NCBI GenBank assembly: GCA_018388625.1 | Contig: CP074402.1 | Span: 1,054,001 to 1,118,000 of the forward strand | Source: Nocardiopsis eucommiae | GTDB taxonomy: Bacteria; Actinomycetota; Actinomycetes; Streptosporangiales; Streptosporangiaceae | Reading direction: 5' to 3' | Length of the DNA stretch: 64,000 bases | In this document: piece by piece, positions 47,566-57,501 of the stretch | How the letters are laid out: each line of letters opens with the position of its first letter | Numbering within the stretch: position 1 is the first letter of the stretch | The notes under the pieces: generated by a model | Databases searched by the model: none | Told to the model about the DNA's origin: nothing | What the model saw: the letters and a program-made list of their open reading frames with translations, nothing else | Program-made: the position numbers and the translations under genes

Positions 47566-48979
47566 GTGCGGGCTCTTCCTTGGGGCGCGCGTGTCTACGT
47601 CGGGATCATCGTTGTCAGTGCTGTCGCCATCATGCTCGTCGGTCCCTACGCGGGGATCGACCTGGGGACCCTGGTACTCATCGCGGTCCTCTTCGTCGTC
47701 GCGGAGTCGATAAGCACACACGTCGTCGTCGTCGACGTCAAGGAAGCCGGAATCTCACCGAGCTCGGCCGTGGCCCTGGCCGCCGTCGTGCTGGTGGGCC
47801 CGGCCGGGGCGGCCGTGGTCGGATTCGCCTCCTGCCTCGCGGTCCGCAGACAGGGCCTGGTGAAGCGAGCCTTCAACGGAGCCCAGTTCGCGCTGGCGGC
47901 CTACGTGGCCGGACAGGTCTACCTCCTGCTCGGAGGCACGGTGGGGGTGCCGGGGCAGTCCGACTTCCCCGGCATCGTCCTGCCGTACGTTGCCGCGGTC
48001 CTGACGCACACGCTGCTCAACTCGTTGCTCATCGGCGCGCTCATGTGGTGCCTGGGCGTCACCCGGCCCGCCGGTGCGGGGCCGATGCGCTGGCGCCCGC
48101 TGGCCGCCCTGGAGGTCGCCTCCGTGGGTTACCAGATGCTGGGCCTGGCGATCGCGGCCATCTGGGGCGCGGTGGGGATCATCGCCCCGCTCCTTGTCCT
48201 GCTTCCGCTGTTCATCGCGCGGTGGGTGTTCGGCCAGCAGACCGCCGAGGCGCGCGCGCACGAGGCCACCCTGGCCACCCTGTGCCAGGCCGTGGAGACG
48301 AAGGACTACTACACCCGGGGCCACTGCATGCGGGTGGCCGAGGGCTCCGCGATGATCGCCGCCGAGCTGGGCATGCCCGCCGAGCGCGTGCAGAAGATCC
48401 GGTACGCGGGGATGCTGCACGACATCGGCAAGCTCGGGGTGCCCACCAAGGTGCTCCAGAAGAACGGCAAGCTCACGGACGACGAGTACGCCGCGATCAA
48501 GCTGCACCCCACGCGCGGGTACGAGATCGTCCGCGAGATCAGCTTCCTGGACGAGGCCCTCGCGGGCATCCGGCACCACCACGAGCGCCTGGACGGGCGC
48601 GGCTACCCGATGGGGCTGGTGGGGATGGAGATCCCCGAGTCCGCCCGGATCATCAGCGTGGCCGACGTCTTCGACTGCCTCACCTCCACGCGTTCCTACC
48701 GCAAGGCGTGGTCCGTGGAGGACGCCATCACGGAGCTCCGGCGCTGCGCGGGCAGTCAGTTCGACCCCGGATGGTGGAGGCACTCGTCCGGGCCGTCACC
48801 CGCGAGGGATGGGAGACGCCGGACATCGCGGAGCCGCCGGGCGGTTGCTACGGCGCGTCCGGGACTCCGGAGTCCGGTGAGACGGACGCGACGGTGGCGT
48901 CCGCCCCGCAGCGGAGCGGAACCACGACGGTGGCCGAGTCCACGTCGGCGGCCGCGGTGACGGGGGCCAGGAGCGGTGA
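47566..48979 (+). CDS. Membrane HD-GYP domain protein, intact motifs (two frameshifts)
   Basis: A 471-residue protein. The N-terminal ~215 residues hold about six helices (VYVGIIVVSAVAIMLVGPYAG first), a membrane sensor; the C-terminal part is an HD-GYP domain with GHCMRVAEGSAMIA (~250), the HD pair in AGMLHDIGKLGVP (~285) and the full HHHERLDGRGYP (~345). HD-GYP proteins hydrolyse cyclic di-GMP, though actinobacterial members may have other nucleotide substrates. One base is missing at 48765-48768 and one at 48962-48966; both repaired, the protein stops at 48979, overlapping the next start. GTG 47566 has no good ribosome site; ATG 47529 would need further base gains. It follows sigR-rsrA, an order I recall from Streptomyces. 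Confidence 0.85.
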
Positions 48980-50308
48980 TGACGCAGAGGCAGTCGGACG
49001 GGACTCCTCCCGGACCGCACCCCGGCGGCCCCGAGGGCGGGGCACTGGGCCACGAGCGTTCCTGGGGGCCGGTCTGGCGTACCGCGAGACCCTTCCGGGC
49101 CCTGCTCGTGGGCGGGGTGGGCGCCGCCTCCCTGGCCGCCCTGGTGTGGACCGCCGCGACCGGGTTCCACCAGCCTTACGTGGCGCTGGCCTTCTGCCTG
49201 GTCATCGCCGGTGGCGAACTGGCCAGGATCACCCTGCCCGGGCACCGGAGTCCGCGCCGATCGCCCTGGCCGGGGCGATCGCGTACGCCTTCCTGCTCAG
49301 TCTGGGCGGTGAGCCGATCCACCACACGGCCTGGCAGGTCGTGGCGGTGGTCGCCCTGGGGGTGGCCCTGGGCGAACTCCCCACGTGGCGGTGGGCCACG
49401 GCCCCCGGCTGGAGGACGTCGCGCGCAGGGTGCTCACCGCACTGCTGCTCGCCGTCGCCTTCCGGCCCCTGGTGGAGGCCCTGTCCCTGACGGGGCCCTC
49501 GGTCGTGGTCGCCCTGCTGATGACGGTCCTGGTCGCCCTGGCGTGGGCGCTGGACGTCGCGGTCTCCGCCGTGCTGCGCGCCGAACGGCTGCGCACCCGA
49601 CTGGTCGTGGCCACGCGCGACGAGGCCCGCGCACAGGTGGCCACCGGGGGCGCGATCGCCTCCAGCGGCGTGCTGATCGCCCTGGCCTGCACGGTCACGG
49701 GTCTGGTCGGGCTGCTGGTCTTCCTCGCTCCGCTGCTGGTCTCACAGGTGGCCTTCCGCAGGCACGCCGAGGTGCGCCGCACCTACCTGGAGACGGTGCG
49801 GGCGCTGTCCCGGGTCACCGAGGTGGGCGGCTACGTGGAGAACGGCCACTCGCGGCGGGTCAGCCAGCTCTCCCACGGCATCGCCTGCGAACTGGGACTG
49901 GCCGAGGCGGAGCTGCTGGAACTGGAGTACGCGGCGCTGATGCACGACATCGGCCAGCTCTCCCTGCGCGAGCCCATCGCGGGCGGCGCCACCGTGCTCT
50001 CCTCACCGAGGGAGCAGCGCCGGATCGCGGAACTGGGTTCGGCCATCATCCGGGAGACCGGGGTGCTGGACAACGTGGCGGAGATGGTCCGCCGCCAGTG
50101 CGAGCCGCTGGCCGGTGACGGCGACGAGGGCGTGCCCCCGCTGGGCAGCCGCGTGATCAAGGTCGCCAACGCCTTTGACGACCTGGTCGGGGAGAACGGT
50201 GACGCCGAGCGCCGGGCCGCCGTCGTGGAGCGCCTGCGCATGGACACCGGCAGCGAGTACGACCCCCGGGTGGTCGACGCCCTCGCCTGCGTGCTCGCCC
50301 GCGGCTGA
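48976..50308 (+). CDS. Membrane HD-GYP-like protein with degenerate GYP motif (two frameshifts)
   Basis: A 444-residue paralog of the preceding protein: about six N-terminal helices, then an HD domain with NGHSRRVSQLSHGIA (~285) and YAALMHDIGQLSL (~315). The GYP region, HHExxDGxGYP in active enzymes, reads RRQCEPLAGDGDEGVP (~375), so most metal and signature residues are lost. It may be a regulatory subunit for its neighbour. AGGAG lies five bases before ATG 48979; GTG 48976 is an alternative. One base is missing at about 49240-49242, and one at the C run 49402-49406. Overlapping start and stop make a two-gene operon. Confidence 0.82.
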
Positions 50309-50648
50309 CCGAGAGACCGCGGTGCTCGCGAGCCCCCGTGGTTCCGGTTGTCGCCCGGCACCCGCTCCCGTGCGGCGTCGGGTACCGCGTGGGCGGAACG
50401 CCGCCGACACGATCCTGGCGTCCCCGTGACCGCGTTCGGCGGTGACCCGTTCGGCCGGGTCCGCGACGGCCTCCGGCGTGAGGACGCGGTGGCCCACGGC
50501 GTCCCTCTCCAAGTGCGGGAGACAGCTCGCTGGACGGGGGCGGGGGCATCGTGGGGGCACCACTCCACGGCGGGAGACCGCACCGAGGGGTCGCCGCTCG
50601 GGGGCGCCCGGTGGCCGGGGGACTGTCGCGGTGGGCGGGGGCGGGGTC
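50309..50648. other. Intergenic region between convergent genes
   Basis: 340 bases between the HD-GYP gene and dasR, both of which end here. I see no gene with plausible start and composition on either strand, no clear terminator and no repeats. Confidence 0.5.
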
Positions 50649-51389
50649 TCAGCCCCGGGGCGGACGCAGGCGCGTGACGAACTTGTAGCGGTCGCCACGG
50701 TAGAGCGATCGCACCCACTCCACCGGGTGCCCGTCGCCGTCGAAGCTGTGCTGGCAGTGCAGGACCAGGGGCAGGCCCACGTCCACGCCGAGCAGGCGGG
50801 CCTCGTTGGGGGTCGCGAGCACGGTCTCGATGGAGGCCTCCGCCTCCGCGAGGGAGACGTCGTAGGCGCTCGCGAGAGCCTCGTAGAGCGACGCGTAGCG
50901 GTCCAGCTGCCTCCGGAGCCCGGGAAAGCGTCGCGCGGCCAGGTGGGCCGTCTCGACGGCCATGGGCTCACCGTTGGCCAGCCGGAGCCGTTCGATCCGC
51001 AGCACGCGACCGCCGGAACGGATGGCGAGGAGCTCAGCGAGCTGGTCGTCCGCGTTGATGTAGCTCACGTCCAGGATGCGGGTGGCCGGGTGCAGGCCGT
51101 GCGCCCGCATCTCCTGGGTGTAGCTCGTCAGCTGGAGGATCTGGGCGACCTTGGGCTTGGCCACGAACGTGCCCTTGCCCTGGATGCGGAGCAGCCGACC
51201 CTCGACGACCATCTCGGTCAGGGCCTGGCGCACCGTGGTGCGCGAGGTGCCGAACTGGGTGGCCAGGGCGCGCTCGGGCGGGACCGGGTTCCCCGCCGGC
51301 ATGGCCTCGATCAGCTCCAGCAGCTGCTTCTTGACCTGGTAGTACTTGGGCACTCTGGGGTTGCCGTCCAGTGTGTGCTGACCAGTCAT
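50649..51389 (-). CDS. dasR: Global regulator DasR (GntR/HutC family)
   Basis: A 246-residue regulator nearly identical in layout to Streptomyces DasR, which represses GlcNAc uptake and chitin genes and links them to development and antibiotics, with GlcN-6-P and GlcNAc-6-P as effectors. The GntR winged helix includes [20 protein letters not shown] and [18 protein letters not shown]; the UTRA domain includes [22 protein letters not shown] and [24 protein letters not shown] 51389 has GGAGGAG upstream; earlier in-frame codons lack one. It is divergent from pdtaS. GACCA-C-TGGTC (51465-51475) in the gap may be a half-type binding site. Its targets here likely include the operator at 2561-2582. 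Confidence 0.95.
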   Translation of the reverse strand: MTGQHTLDGNPRVPKYYQVKKQLLELIEAMPAGNPVPPERALATQFGTSRTTVRQALTEMVVEGRLLRIQGKGTFVAKPKVAQILQLTSYTQEMRAHGLHPATRILDVSYINADDQLAELLAIRSGGRVLRIERLRLANGEPMAVETAHLAARRFPGLRRQLDRYASLYEALASAYDVSLAEAEASIETVLATPNEARLLGVDVGLPLVLHCQHSFDGDGHPVEWVRSLYRGDRYKFVTRLRPPRG

Positions 51390-51522
51390 CAGTCTCCTCC
51401 GCCGCGTTCCGCGCCCCGCCAGGACGTGGTCGGTGCGGCCGCCTTCCGGCCGTCGATTGGTGTGGACCACTGGTCGAGTGCGTGTCCCTTGAGTATGCAC
51501 GGCTTCATGGGATGATTTGTGA

Positions 51523-53066
51523 GTGCCTCACCTCAGCGACCTCATTCGCCGCCACACGTCACTCAAGCAGGCGGACCTGGAGTGGATCCACTCGCTGGTC
51601 TCCGACTGGCAGCTCCTGGCCGACCTCTCCTTCGCGGACCTCGTGCTGTGGGTGCGCCTGCGGGAGGACGACGGATGGATCGCCATCGCGCAGATGCGAC
51701 CCACCACCGGCCCGACCGCCTTCCAGGACGACCTGGTGGAGGCGGTGCTCCGGGACGACATGACCGATGTCACGTCCCGGACGGCGCCCCGGGTGGTCGG
51801 ACGCCGCGCCCTGATCGACCGCGCCTGGAGCGAGGGCCGGATCTGCCGCGACGGCGACCCGGACTGGTCCGGCGGGGTCCCGGTGCGCGAGGAGACCATC
51901 CCGGTCCGCCGCGAGGGCAACCTCATCGCGGTCATCCAGCGCAGCACCAACCTCAGCTCGGCGCGCACGCCCAGCCGCCTGGAGCTCACCTACCTCCAGA
52001 GCGCGGGCGACCTCGCCCAGATGATCGCGGAGGGCGCCTTCCCGTTCAGCGACCAGGGACCGCTCATGGTCCGCTCGCCGAGGGTGGGCGACGGCCTGCT
52101 GCGCCTGGACCAGAACGGCGAGGTGGTCTACGCCAGCCCCAACGCGCTCTCGGCCTACCGTCGGCTGGGCCTGACCGCCGACCTCGTGGGTGCCCGCCTG
52201 GACCGCACCACGCTGGAGCTGGCCGCCCAGGGGAGGCCCGCGACGAGAACCTCACCTACACGGCGAGCGGGCGCGCTCCGCAGGAGGCCGAGGTCGAGGC
52301 GCGCGGGGTCACCGTGCAGCTGAGGGCCATACCGCTGGTGATCGACGGGGTGCGGATCGGCGCGCTGGTGATGGTCCGCGACGTCACCGAGCTGCGGCGG
52401 CGCGAGCGCGAGCTGATGACCAAGGACGCCACCATCCGGGAGATCCACCACCGGGTGAAGAACAACCTCCAGACGGTGGCGGCTCTGCTGCGGCTCCAGT
52501 CGCGGCGCCTGGACATCCCCGAGGCGCGGGCGGCCCTGGACGAGGCGGTCGGCCGGGTGGGGTCGATCGCGATCGTGCACGAGATGCTCTCGCACACCCC
52601 GGACGAGGTGGTCGACTTCGACGACATCGCCGACCGGGTGATGCAGATGGCGGCGGAGGTGTCCTCGACGGGGCAGGCGGTGGTGCCCAGGCGCGACGGC
52701 CACTTCGGGCTGTTGAACGCGCTGGTGGCCACGCCGCTGTCGATGGTGCTGGCGGAACTGGTGCAGAACGCGGTGGAGCACGGCCTGGGGCAGGGCCCGG
52801 GGCTGATCGAGGTGCGGGTCCGCCGGTTCGACACCGGCCCGGCCCACCCGGGGCCGAGCAGCCTGGAGTTGGCCGTCTCCGACGACGGTGGCGGTCTGCC
52901 GGAGGACTTCGACCTGGAGGGCACCACGAGCCTGGGTCTGCAGATCGTGCGGACCCTGATCGTGGGCGAGCTCGGGGGGACCCTGGCGATCAAGCCGAAG
53001 GACGCTGGCGGGACCGAGGTGGCGATCAGCCTGCCCCTGGAGCACGAGGAGCGCGAGGTTCCCTGA
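51523..53066 (+). CDS. pdtaS: Sensor histidine kinase PdtaS (one frameshift)
   Basis: A 514-residue soluble histidine kinase of the HisKA_2/HWE class. The N-terminal GAF-like domain has [18 protein letters not shown] (~27), a PAS-like part has [29 protein letters not shown] (~188), the phosphorylated His is in [22 protein letters not shown] (~306), and the ATPase domain has [12 protein letters not shown] and DDGGGLP. In mycobacteria PdtaS signals to the RNA-binding antiterminator PdtaR. One G is missing from 52230-52233. GTG 51523 has no ribosome site, so translation may be leaderless. It is convergent with whiB1, as in mycobacteria where they are neighbours. No pdtaR is in the window. Confidence 0.95.
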
Positions 53067-53111
53067 GGGGGCGAGGGGCGGGGGCGTCGCTTCCGGCCCG
53101 GCCTCCCGCGC

Positions 53112-53129
53112 CGGGGATGTGACTCCCCG
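53112..53129. terminator. Small hairpin between pdtaS and whiB1
   Basis: CGGGGA (53112-53117) pairs with TCCCCG (53124-53129), loop TGTGAC, between the two convergent stop codons. It is short and lacks a T run. Confidence 0.5.
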
Positions 53130-53167
53130 CCGCGCCCGCGGGGTCGTCGTTCAGCCGGGGCGGGTGG

Positions 53168-53422
53168 TCAGCTGCGGACCATGGGGCGCAGCGCGGTGCC
53201 GCGGCGCTTGATACGGCGTCGTTCCTCTTCCGAGGTGCCTCCCCAGACGCCGCCGTCCTGGCCGCTCTCCAGCGCCCACTTCAGACACGCGGAGCTGACC
53301 GGGCAGCGCTGACAGACCGCCTTGGCCTCCTCGATCTGGATCAGTGCGGGGCCGTGGTCGCCGATGGGGAAGAAGAGTTCGGGGTCTTCGTCACGGCAGG
53401 CTGCGTCATGGCGCCAGTCCAT
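53168..53422 (-). CDS. whiB1: WhiB1-type iron-sulfur regulator
   Basis: An 84-residue Wbl protein that binds a [4Fe-4S] cluster through Cys9, Cys37, Cys40 and Cys46 (DAACRDED; AVCQRCPVSSAC), followed by the beta-turn GVWGG and a basic tail RRRIKRRG. WhiB1 (WblE in Streptomyces) is a nitric-oxide-responsive, often essential partner of the housekeeping sigma factor. The start at 53422 is preceded by GGAG at good spacing and gives the standard opening MDWRHDAAC. A CRP-type site lies just upstream, and pdtaS is convergent; both traits are shared with mycobacteria. Confidence 0.95.
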   Translation of the reverse strand: MDWRHDAACRDEDPELFFPIGDHGPALIQIEEAKAVCQRCPVSSACLKWALESGQDGGVWGGTSEEERRRIKRRGTALRPMVRS

Positions 53423-53452
53423 GCGGTCACTCCTCACAGTGAGGCGATCATT

Positions 53453-53468
53453 TGTGAAGCTTTTCACG
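53453..53468. promoter_or_regulatory. CRP-type binding site upstream of whiB1
   Basis: TGTGA-N6-TCACG matches the CRP/FNR consensus TGTGA-N6-TCACA in nine of ten positions. It lies 31-46 bases before the whiB1 start. In Mycobacterium tuberculosis, whiB1 is controlled by the cAMP receptor Rv3676 through such sites. Confidence 0.65.
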
Positions 53469-53706
53469 ATCGGAATGTGCAAGGGCGCCCGGCGGAGGGG
53501 TCCACCGGAGGGTCGTCAAGGCCGAGGTAAGTGAGGTTTCACCCCACGGCCACGTGGGAAGCGCCCAAATTAACTCGCCCGTAACTCGCGGCGATAACTT
53601 GAGCGTGACAGGAACGCCGGAGGCACGCAAGAGTGCCCGAGGCCAAAGGTCCTGTTCGGCGTGTCGGGTGCGTCACAGTCGCTGGGAATGGCGGCTTTCG
53701 ACGTTA

Positions 53707-54639
53707 TTAACAGAAGATTCGTAATGCCTTCGGTACCGAGTGGAAGTTGACCTCTTCACGCTCCCCCAGGTATTCACCGTCGATTTGGAAGGCCCGGGGA
53801 TGGGACGACGAGATGCGCAGCGAGGCCTGGTCGTGCCAGGTCACGTAGCCGTCCCCACGTGCGGGAAGGCCCTTCGGGAAGAACATTTGGGAAAGAACCC
53901 AGCCAGTCAGCGCGTGCGAGGACTGGGTCAGCGCGAATGCGTCCAGGCCCAGCTCGAATCGTGAGGCCGGGGTGGGCTGAAGTGGCAGCGCTCCCGCGTA
54001 CGTCCAGGGAGTCGTGTTGGTGACCAGCGCGAAATAGACGTCCTCCAGGGACCTTCCGTCGTTGGACACGCTCAGTGACGGATCGCGGATATCCCCTCGG
54101 AAGAACAGCTTTACCGCCGTCTCCGCGTACAGCGCCGGAGTGGCCTTGCGGCCGTTGCCGCGTTCCTGCTCCACCTGCTGCACCACATCGGCGTCCCAGC
54201 CGAAACCCGCGCAGAAAGTGAAGTAACGGTCGTCCTGGTCGCCGGTGATCCGGCCCAGCCCGATCTCGCGCTCACGTCCGGCCCGGATCGCCTCCAGGAC
54301 CGCGCCGGTCGCCTCGACCGGGTCGCCGGGGACCCCCAGGGAGCGGATGAAGACGTTCGCGCTTCCGCCCGGGATGACGGCGTACCGGGGGCGGGGCAGG
54401 CCCTCCGGGGTGGTGAGGAGCCCGTTGACGACCTCGTTGACGGTGCCGTCACCGCCCAGGCTCAACACGAGTTCGTACCCGTCGGCGGCGGCGCCCCGCG
54501 CCAGCTCGCGCGCGTGGTCGCGGTAGGCGGTCTCGACGGGGGTGACGTCCAGCTCGGAGGCCAGGGCGGCCAGGATCACCTCGCGGGAGCGGGAGGTGGT
54601 CGTGGTCGCCTGGGGGTTCACGATGAATAGGGCTCGCAC
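53707..54639 (-). CDS. Diacylglycerol/lipid kinase family protein (DagK/YegS/BmrU)
   Basis: A 310-residue lipid kinase that phosphorylates diacylglycerol or similar lipids. The nucleotide-binding motif LVLSLGGDGTVNEVVNGL (~58-75) and PGGSANVFIRSLGVP (~90) are diagnostic; the C-terminal domain has FQIDGEYLGEREEVNF. It starts at GTG 54639, directly behind a TAGACT (-10-like, minus strand) with only nine bases in between, so the mRNA may be leaderless. It lies upstream of whiB1 on the same strand but 284 bases apart, probably separate. No frameshift is seen. The exact lipid is not known. Confidence 0.9.
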   Translation of the reverse strand: MRALFIVNPQATTTTSRSREVILAALASELDVTPVETAYRDHARELARGAAADGYELVLSLGGDGTVNEVVNGLLTTPEGLPRPRYAVIPGGSANVFIRSLGVPGDPVEATGAVLEAIRAGREREIGLGRITGDQDDRYFTFCAGFGWDADVVQQVEQERGNGRKATPALYAETAVKLFFRGDIRDPSLSVSNDGRSLEDVYFALVTNTTPWTYAGALPLQPTPASRFELGLDAFALTQSSHALTGWVLSQMFFPKGLPARGDGYVTWHDQASLRISSSHPRAFQIDGEYLGEREEVNFHSVPKALRIFC

Positions 54640-54872
54640 CCGCCCAGTCTAGGGCGTGTTCCTTGGATCATCCCGCGCTCGCGTTGATGGCGGCTCCCCC
54701 CGCAGGTGGAAGCATCCACGGGAACACGCCCCGGGCGTGCGGTGCGTGTGAGGGGGAGCGGACGGGAGCCAGAGGAGCGCGCGTCACGCGGTGTGGGGCT
54801 GGCCGGGCGTCGGGAGGGCACCCGAGGGGCGGGCCGGAGAGGGGACACCGGGAGCGCGTATAGGCTCGTCGG

Positions 54873-55267
54873 GTGTCTTCGCGTCCCTTCACCATCGTCA
54901 TCGCCGCCGTGCTGGAGGCCCTGATCGGGCTGGTCTCGGCGGTCGCCGGAATCTACAGCCTGTACACCGCGATCGCCGGGCGGGCCACCGATCCGGTCTC
55001 CTCGGCACTCCCGCTCACCGTGATCGGTGTCGGGGTCGGCGCGCTGCTCGTCTTCGTCGCGTACGGGCTCTGGAACCTGCGCGACTGGGCCCGCACCCCG
55101 GTGGTCGTCACCCAGATCTTCATGGCCGTGGTGGCGTACTACATGTACACGGGGAGCAGTACGTGATCTGCGCCGTCATGCTCGCCGTGGCGGTGGCCGC
55201 GGCGGCCGCCGTCCTGGCGCCGCCGACGACCGCGGTGCTGTTCTCCGACACCGAGGGGCGCCGGTAA
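54873..55267 (+). CDS. Small four-helix membrane protein (one frameshift)
   Basis: A 131-residue integral membrane protein: helices at IVIAAVLEALIGLVSAVAGIYSL, PLTVIGVGVGALLVFVAYGLW, PVVVTQIFMAVVAYYMY and VICAVMLAVAVAAAAAVLAPP. WNLRDWARTPVV between helices two and three is typical of small actinobacterial membrane proteins of unknown function. One G is missing from 55151-55154; with it the fourth helix joins. The GTG at 54873 has no ribosome site, but TAGGCT lies six bases upstream, suggesting a leaderless mRNA. Function unknown. Confidence 0.75.
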
Positions 55268-55297
55268 CGGTCACCGCGGCCGTCGGCCGCGCACCGG

Positions 55298-56099
55298 TCA
55301 GTCGTCCGTGGTGAGCGCCTGACGCAGTTGGGCCAGGGTGCGCGCGAGCAGACGCGACACGTGCATCTGGGAGATCCCGAGCTCCTGGGCGATCTGCGAC
55401 TGCGTCATGTTCCCGAAGAAGCGCAGCAGCAGGATGCGCTTCTCCCGGGGCGGCAGCTGCTCCAGGAGCGGCTTCAGTGACTCCCGGTACTCCACGCCCT
55501 CCAGGGACTCGTCGACGATCCCCAGGGAGTCGGCCACCGCCGGGGCGTCCTCGTCCCCGCTGTCGGGGGCGTCCAACGACACCGTCGAGTAGGCGTTGGC
55601 GGACTCCAGGCCCTCCAGCACCTCCTCCTCGGTCATCTGGAGGTGCGCGGCCAGTTCCGCGACGGTGGGGAGCGCCCCTCGCGCTGCGACAGGTCGCTGA
55701 CCGCCTTGGTCAGCGAGAGCTTCAGCTCCTGGAGACGGCGCGGTACCCGCACCGCCCAGCCCTTGTCCCGGAAGTGGCGCTTGATCTCACCGACGATCGT
55801 GGGGTCGCGTACGTGGAGAACTCCACCCCGCGCTCCAGATCGAACCGGTCGATGGACTTGATCAGCCCGATCGTGGCCACCTGCGTGAGGTCGTCCAGCC
55901 ACTCGCCCCTGTTACGGAACCTGCGGGCCAGGTACTCCACCAAGGGCAGGTGGAGCTCGACCAGTTCGTCGCGGATCGCCCTGCGCTCGGGCGCGTCCGC
56001 GTCGAGGTCGTTAAGGCGCTCGAACAACTCTCTCGCGCGCGCCCGGTCGGGCACCGCGTGCTCGGTCTTCGCTGTCAGAGCGGGCCCCCTTTCGCTCAC
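55298..56099 (-). CDS. Sigma-B/F-like alternative sigma factor (two frameshifts)
   Basis: A 267-residue group 3 sigma factor (SigB/SigF type, general stress). Region 2 has VEYLARRFRNRGEWLDDLTQVATIGLIKSIDRFD and FSTYATPTIVGEIKRHFRDKGW; region 3 VPRRLQELK; region 4 LPPREKRILLLRFFGNMTQSQIAQELGISQMHVSRLLAR. Bases are missing at the plus-strand G runs 55801-55804 and 55667-55670; repaired, it gives the normal YATPTIVG and SPTVAELAAH. GTG 56099 overlaps the stop of rsbW (GTGA), and GGAG lies upstream. RsbW should bind it. It is close in sequence to Streptomyces SigB/F-group factors; which paralog is not certain. Confidence 0.92.
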
Positions 56100-56521
56100 G
56101 CCGGCTCCAGGGCGCCACGGCGTTTGTACAGGACGATGTAGACGCGGTCGTCCGGACCGACGCCCGCGTCGACATCCCCGGCGAGAGCGGAGAGCACGGT
56201 CCAGGCGAAGGTGTCACGTGCGGGCAGGCGTCCGTCCGCCGTCATCACCGAGACCGAGATGCGCATCCCGTCGGGGGTGAGTTCGAATTCCGTGGTCAGT
56301 TCTGTGCCGGGAAGCGCCTGGGAGAGGAGCATCGCGCAGGCCTCGTCAACCCCGATCCTCAGGTCCTCGATCTCGTCGAGGGTGAAGTCGAGTCGGGCGG
56401 CCAGCCCTGCCGTCGCCGTGCGCAGGACAGACAGATAAGCGCTGTCGGCGGGCATGTTGACGGTGACAGCGTCGCGTACACCGGTGGCGTCGGCCGTGGG
56501 CACAGCGGTTTCTTCGGTCAC
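56096..56521 (-). CDS. rsbW: Anti-sigma factor RsbW-like serine kinase
   Basis: A 141-residue HATPase_c-fold protein that should bind and silence the sigma factor encoded next to it. The ATPase region DLRIGVDEACAMLLSQ (~62-77) is the N-box; the usual Asn is replaced, a variation seen in actinobacterial RsbW-like proteins, so kinase activity on an anti-anti-sigma partner is uncertain. GTG 56521 has GAAGGAGG upstream. The gene overlaps the sigma gene, so both are made together. No RsbV-like gene is in the window. Confidence 0.88.
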   Translation of the reverse strand: MTEETAVPTADATGVRDAVTVNMPADSAYLSVLRTATAGLAARLDFTLDEIEDLRIGVDEACAMLLSQALPGTELTTEFELTPDGMRISVSVMTADGRLPARDTFAWTVLSALAGDVDAGVGPDDRVYIVLYKRRGALEPA

Positions 56522-56761
56522 GTCCCTCCTTCGGGGGCGAGGTTGCCGCTTGAGAGCAATGTATCTCGTTTCACCCTGCCACTGACGCAGGGAGAAGGGA
56601 TCGTGTCCAGCCCTCGGAGGGCGAACACGAGACGAATGGTCCGCCCGGGCCCCTCGCGGAAGCCAGTGCGGTCAGCGCGTCGCCGTCCGGGCGACGGACC
56701 GTCAACACATCCCTGGGGGCGTTCCCAGGGTACGCGCCGCGTCGGCGGGGCGCCGACGACC

Positions 56762-57352
56762 TCAGCGGGGCCGGTGCGCGACCACCCGTTCCACCATGCC
56801 CATCATCAGCCGGTCGTGGTGTCCCACCTCGAACCCGACCTCCTCCGCGACGGCGCGGGGCAGCCTGCGCGGGTGCTTGCGCAGGCGTTCACGCAGCCGG
56901 AACGGGAACCGCGTGTACTCGATGTGGTCGACCAGCAGCAGACGCCCGCCGGGGACCAGGACACGGTGCATCTCCGCCAGGGCGCGCCCCTGGTCGGGGA
57001 TCGTGCAGAGCGCGAGCGCGCACAGGACGGTGTCGAACGACTGGTCCGCGAAGGCGAGCCGCTGGGCGTCGCCCTCCACCAGGTGCACCAGGCGGCCCTG
57101 TTCCTCGGCCCTCTCCCCGGCCCGCGCGAGCATGGCGGGGCTCAGGTCCACCCCCGTGAGCATGACCTGCGGCGGGTAGTACTCCAGGTTGATCCCGGTG
57201 CCCACGGCCACTTCGAGGGTGCGCCCCCGCGCGCCGCCGCACAGCAGCCGACGCGTGCGGCGGATACTCGACGGTTCCAGCCGTGATCCGGTGTCGTAAC
57301 CTCCCGCCCTCTTCTCCCACAGCTCGCGAACCTTCTCCGTACGCGCGTCCAT
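56762..57352 (-). CDS. Class I SAM-dependent methyltransferase
   Basis: A 196-residue methyltransferase of the UbiE/phosphatidylethanolamine-methyltransferase style. RELWEKRAGGYD opens it, the SAM loop is TLEVAVGTGINLEYYP (~45-60), acidic motif LTGVDLSPAMLARA (~65), and CALALCTIPDQGRALAEMHRVLVPGGRLLLVDH (~108-140). ATG 57352 is chosen because GGAGAGG lies just upstream. It is the only gene between the rsbW promoter region and the ABC importer. Its substrate is not shown; a lipid or quinone is possible. The frame is intact. Confidence 0.85.
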   Translation of the reverse strand: MDARTEKVRELWEKRAGGYDTGSRLEPSSIRRTRRLLCGGARGRTLEVAVGTGINLEYYPPQVMLTGVDLSPAMLARAGERAEEQGRLVHLVEGDAQRLAFADQSFDTVLCALALCTIPDQGRALAEMHRVLVPGGRLLLVDHIEYTRFPFRLRERLRKHPRRLPRAVAEEVGFEVGHHDRLMMGMVERVVAHRPR

Positions 57353-57501
57353 GCCTCTCCCCGGGCAGGTGGATGTCACGTGACGACTCTGGGGGCGGGA
57401 GCCCCCGGGGTCAAGGGCATCGGGAGCACGTCCCCGTGAACCGGGACACGACGGCGCCCCGTGACCCCGGTGTCCGGGTCACGGGGCGCGGAGAGCGTCG
57501 G

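Noticed and set aside
50309-50648. A gene in the gap between the second HD-GYP gene and dasR
   Set aside because: Open frames exist on both strands, but none has a ribosome site, family pattern or consistent codon bias.
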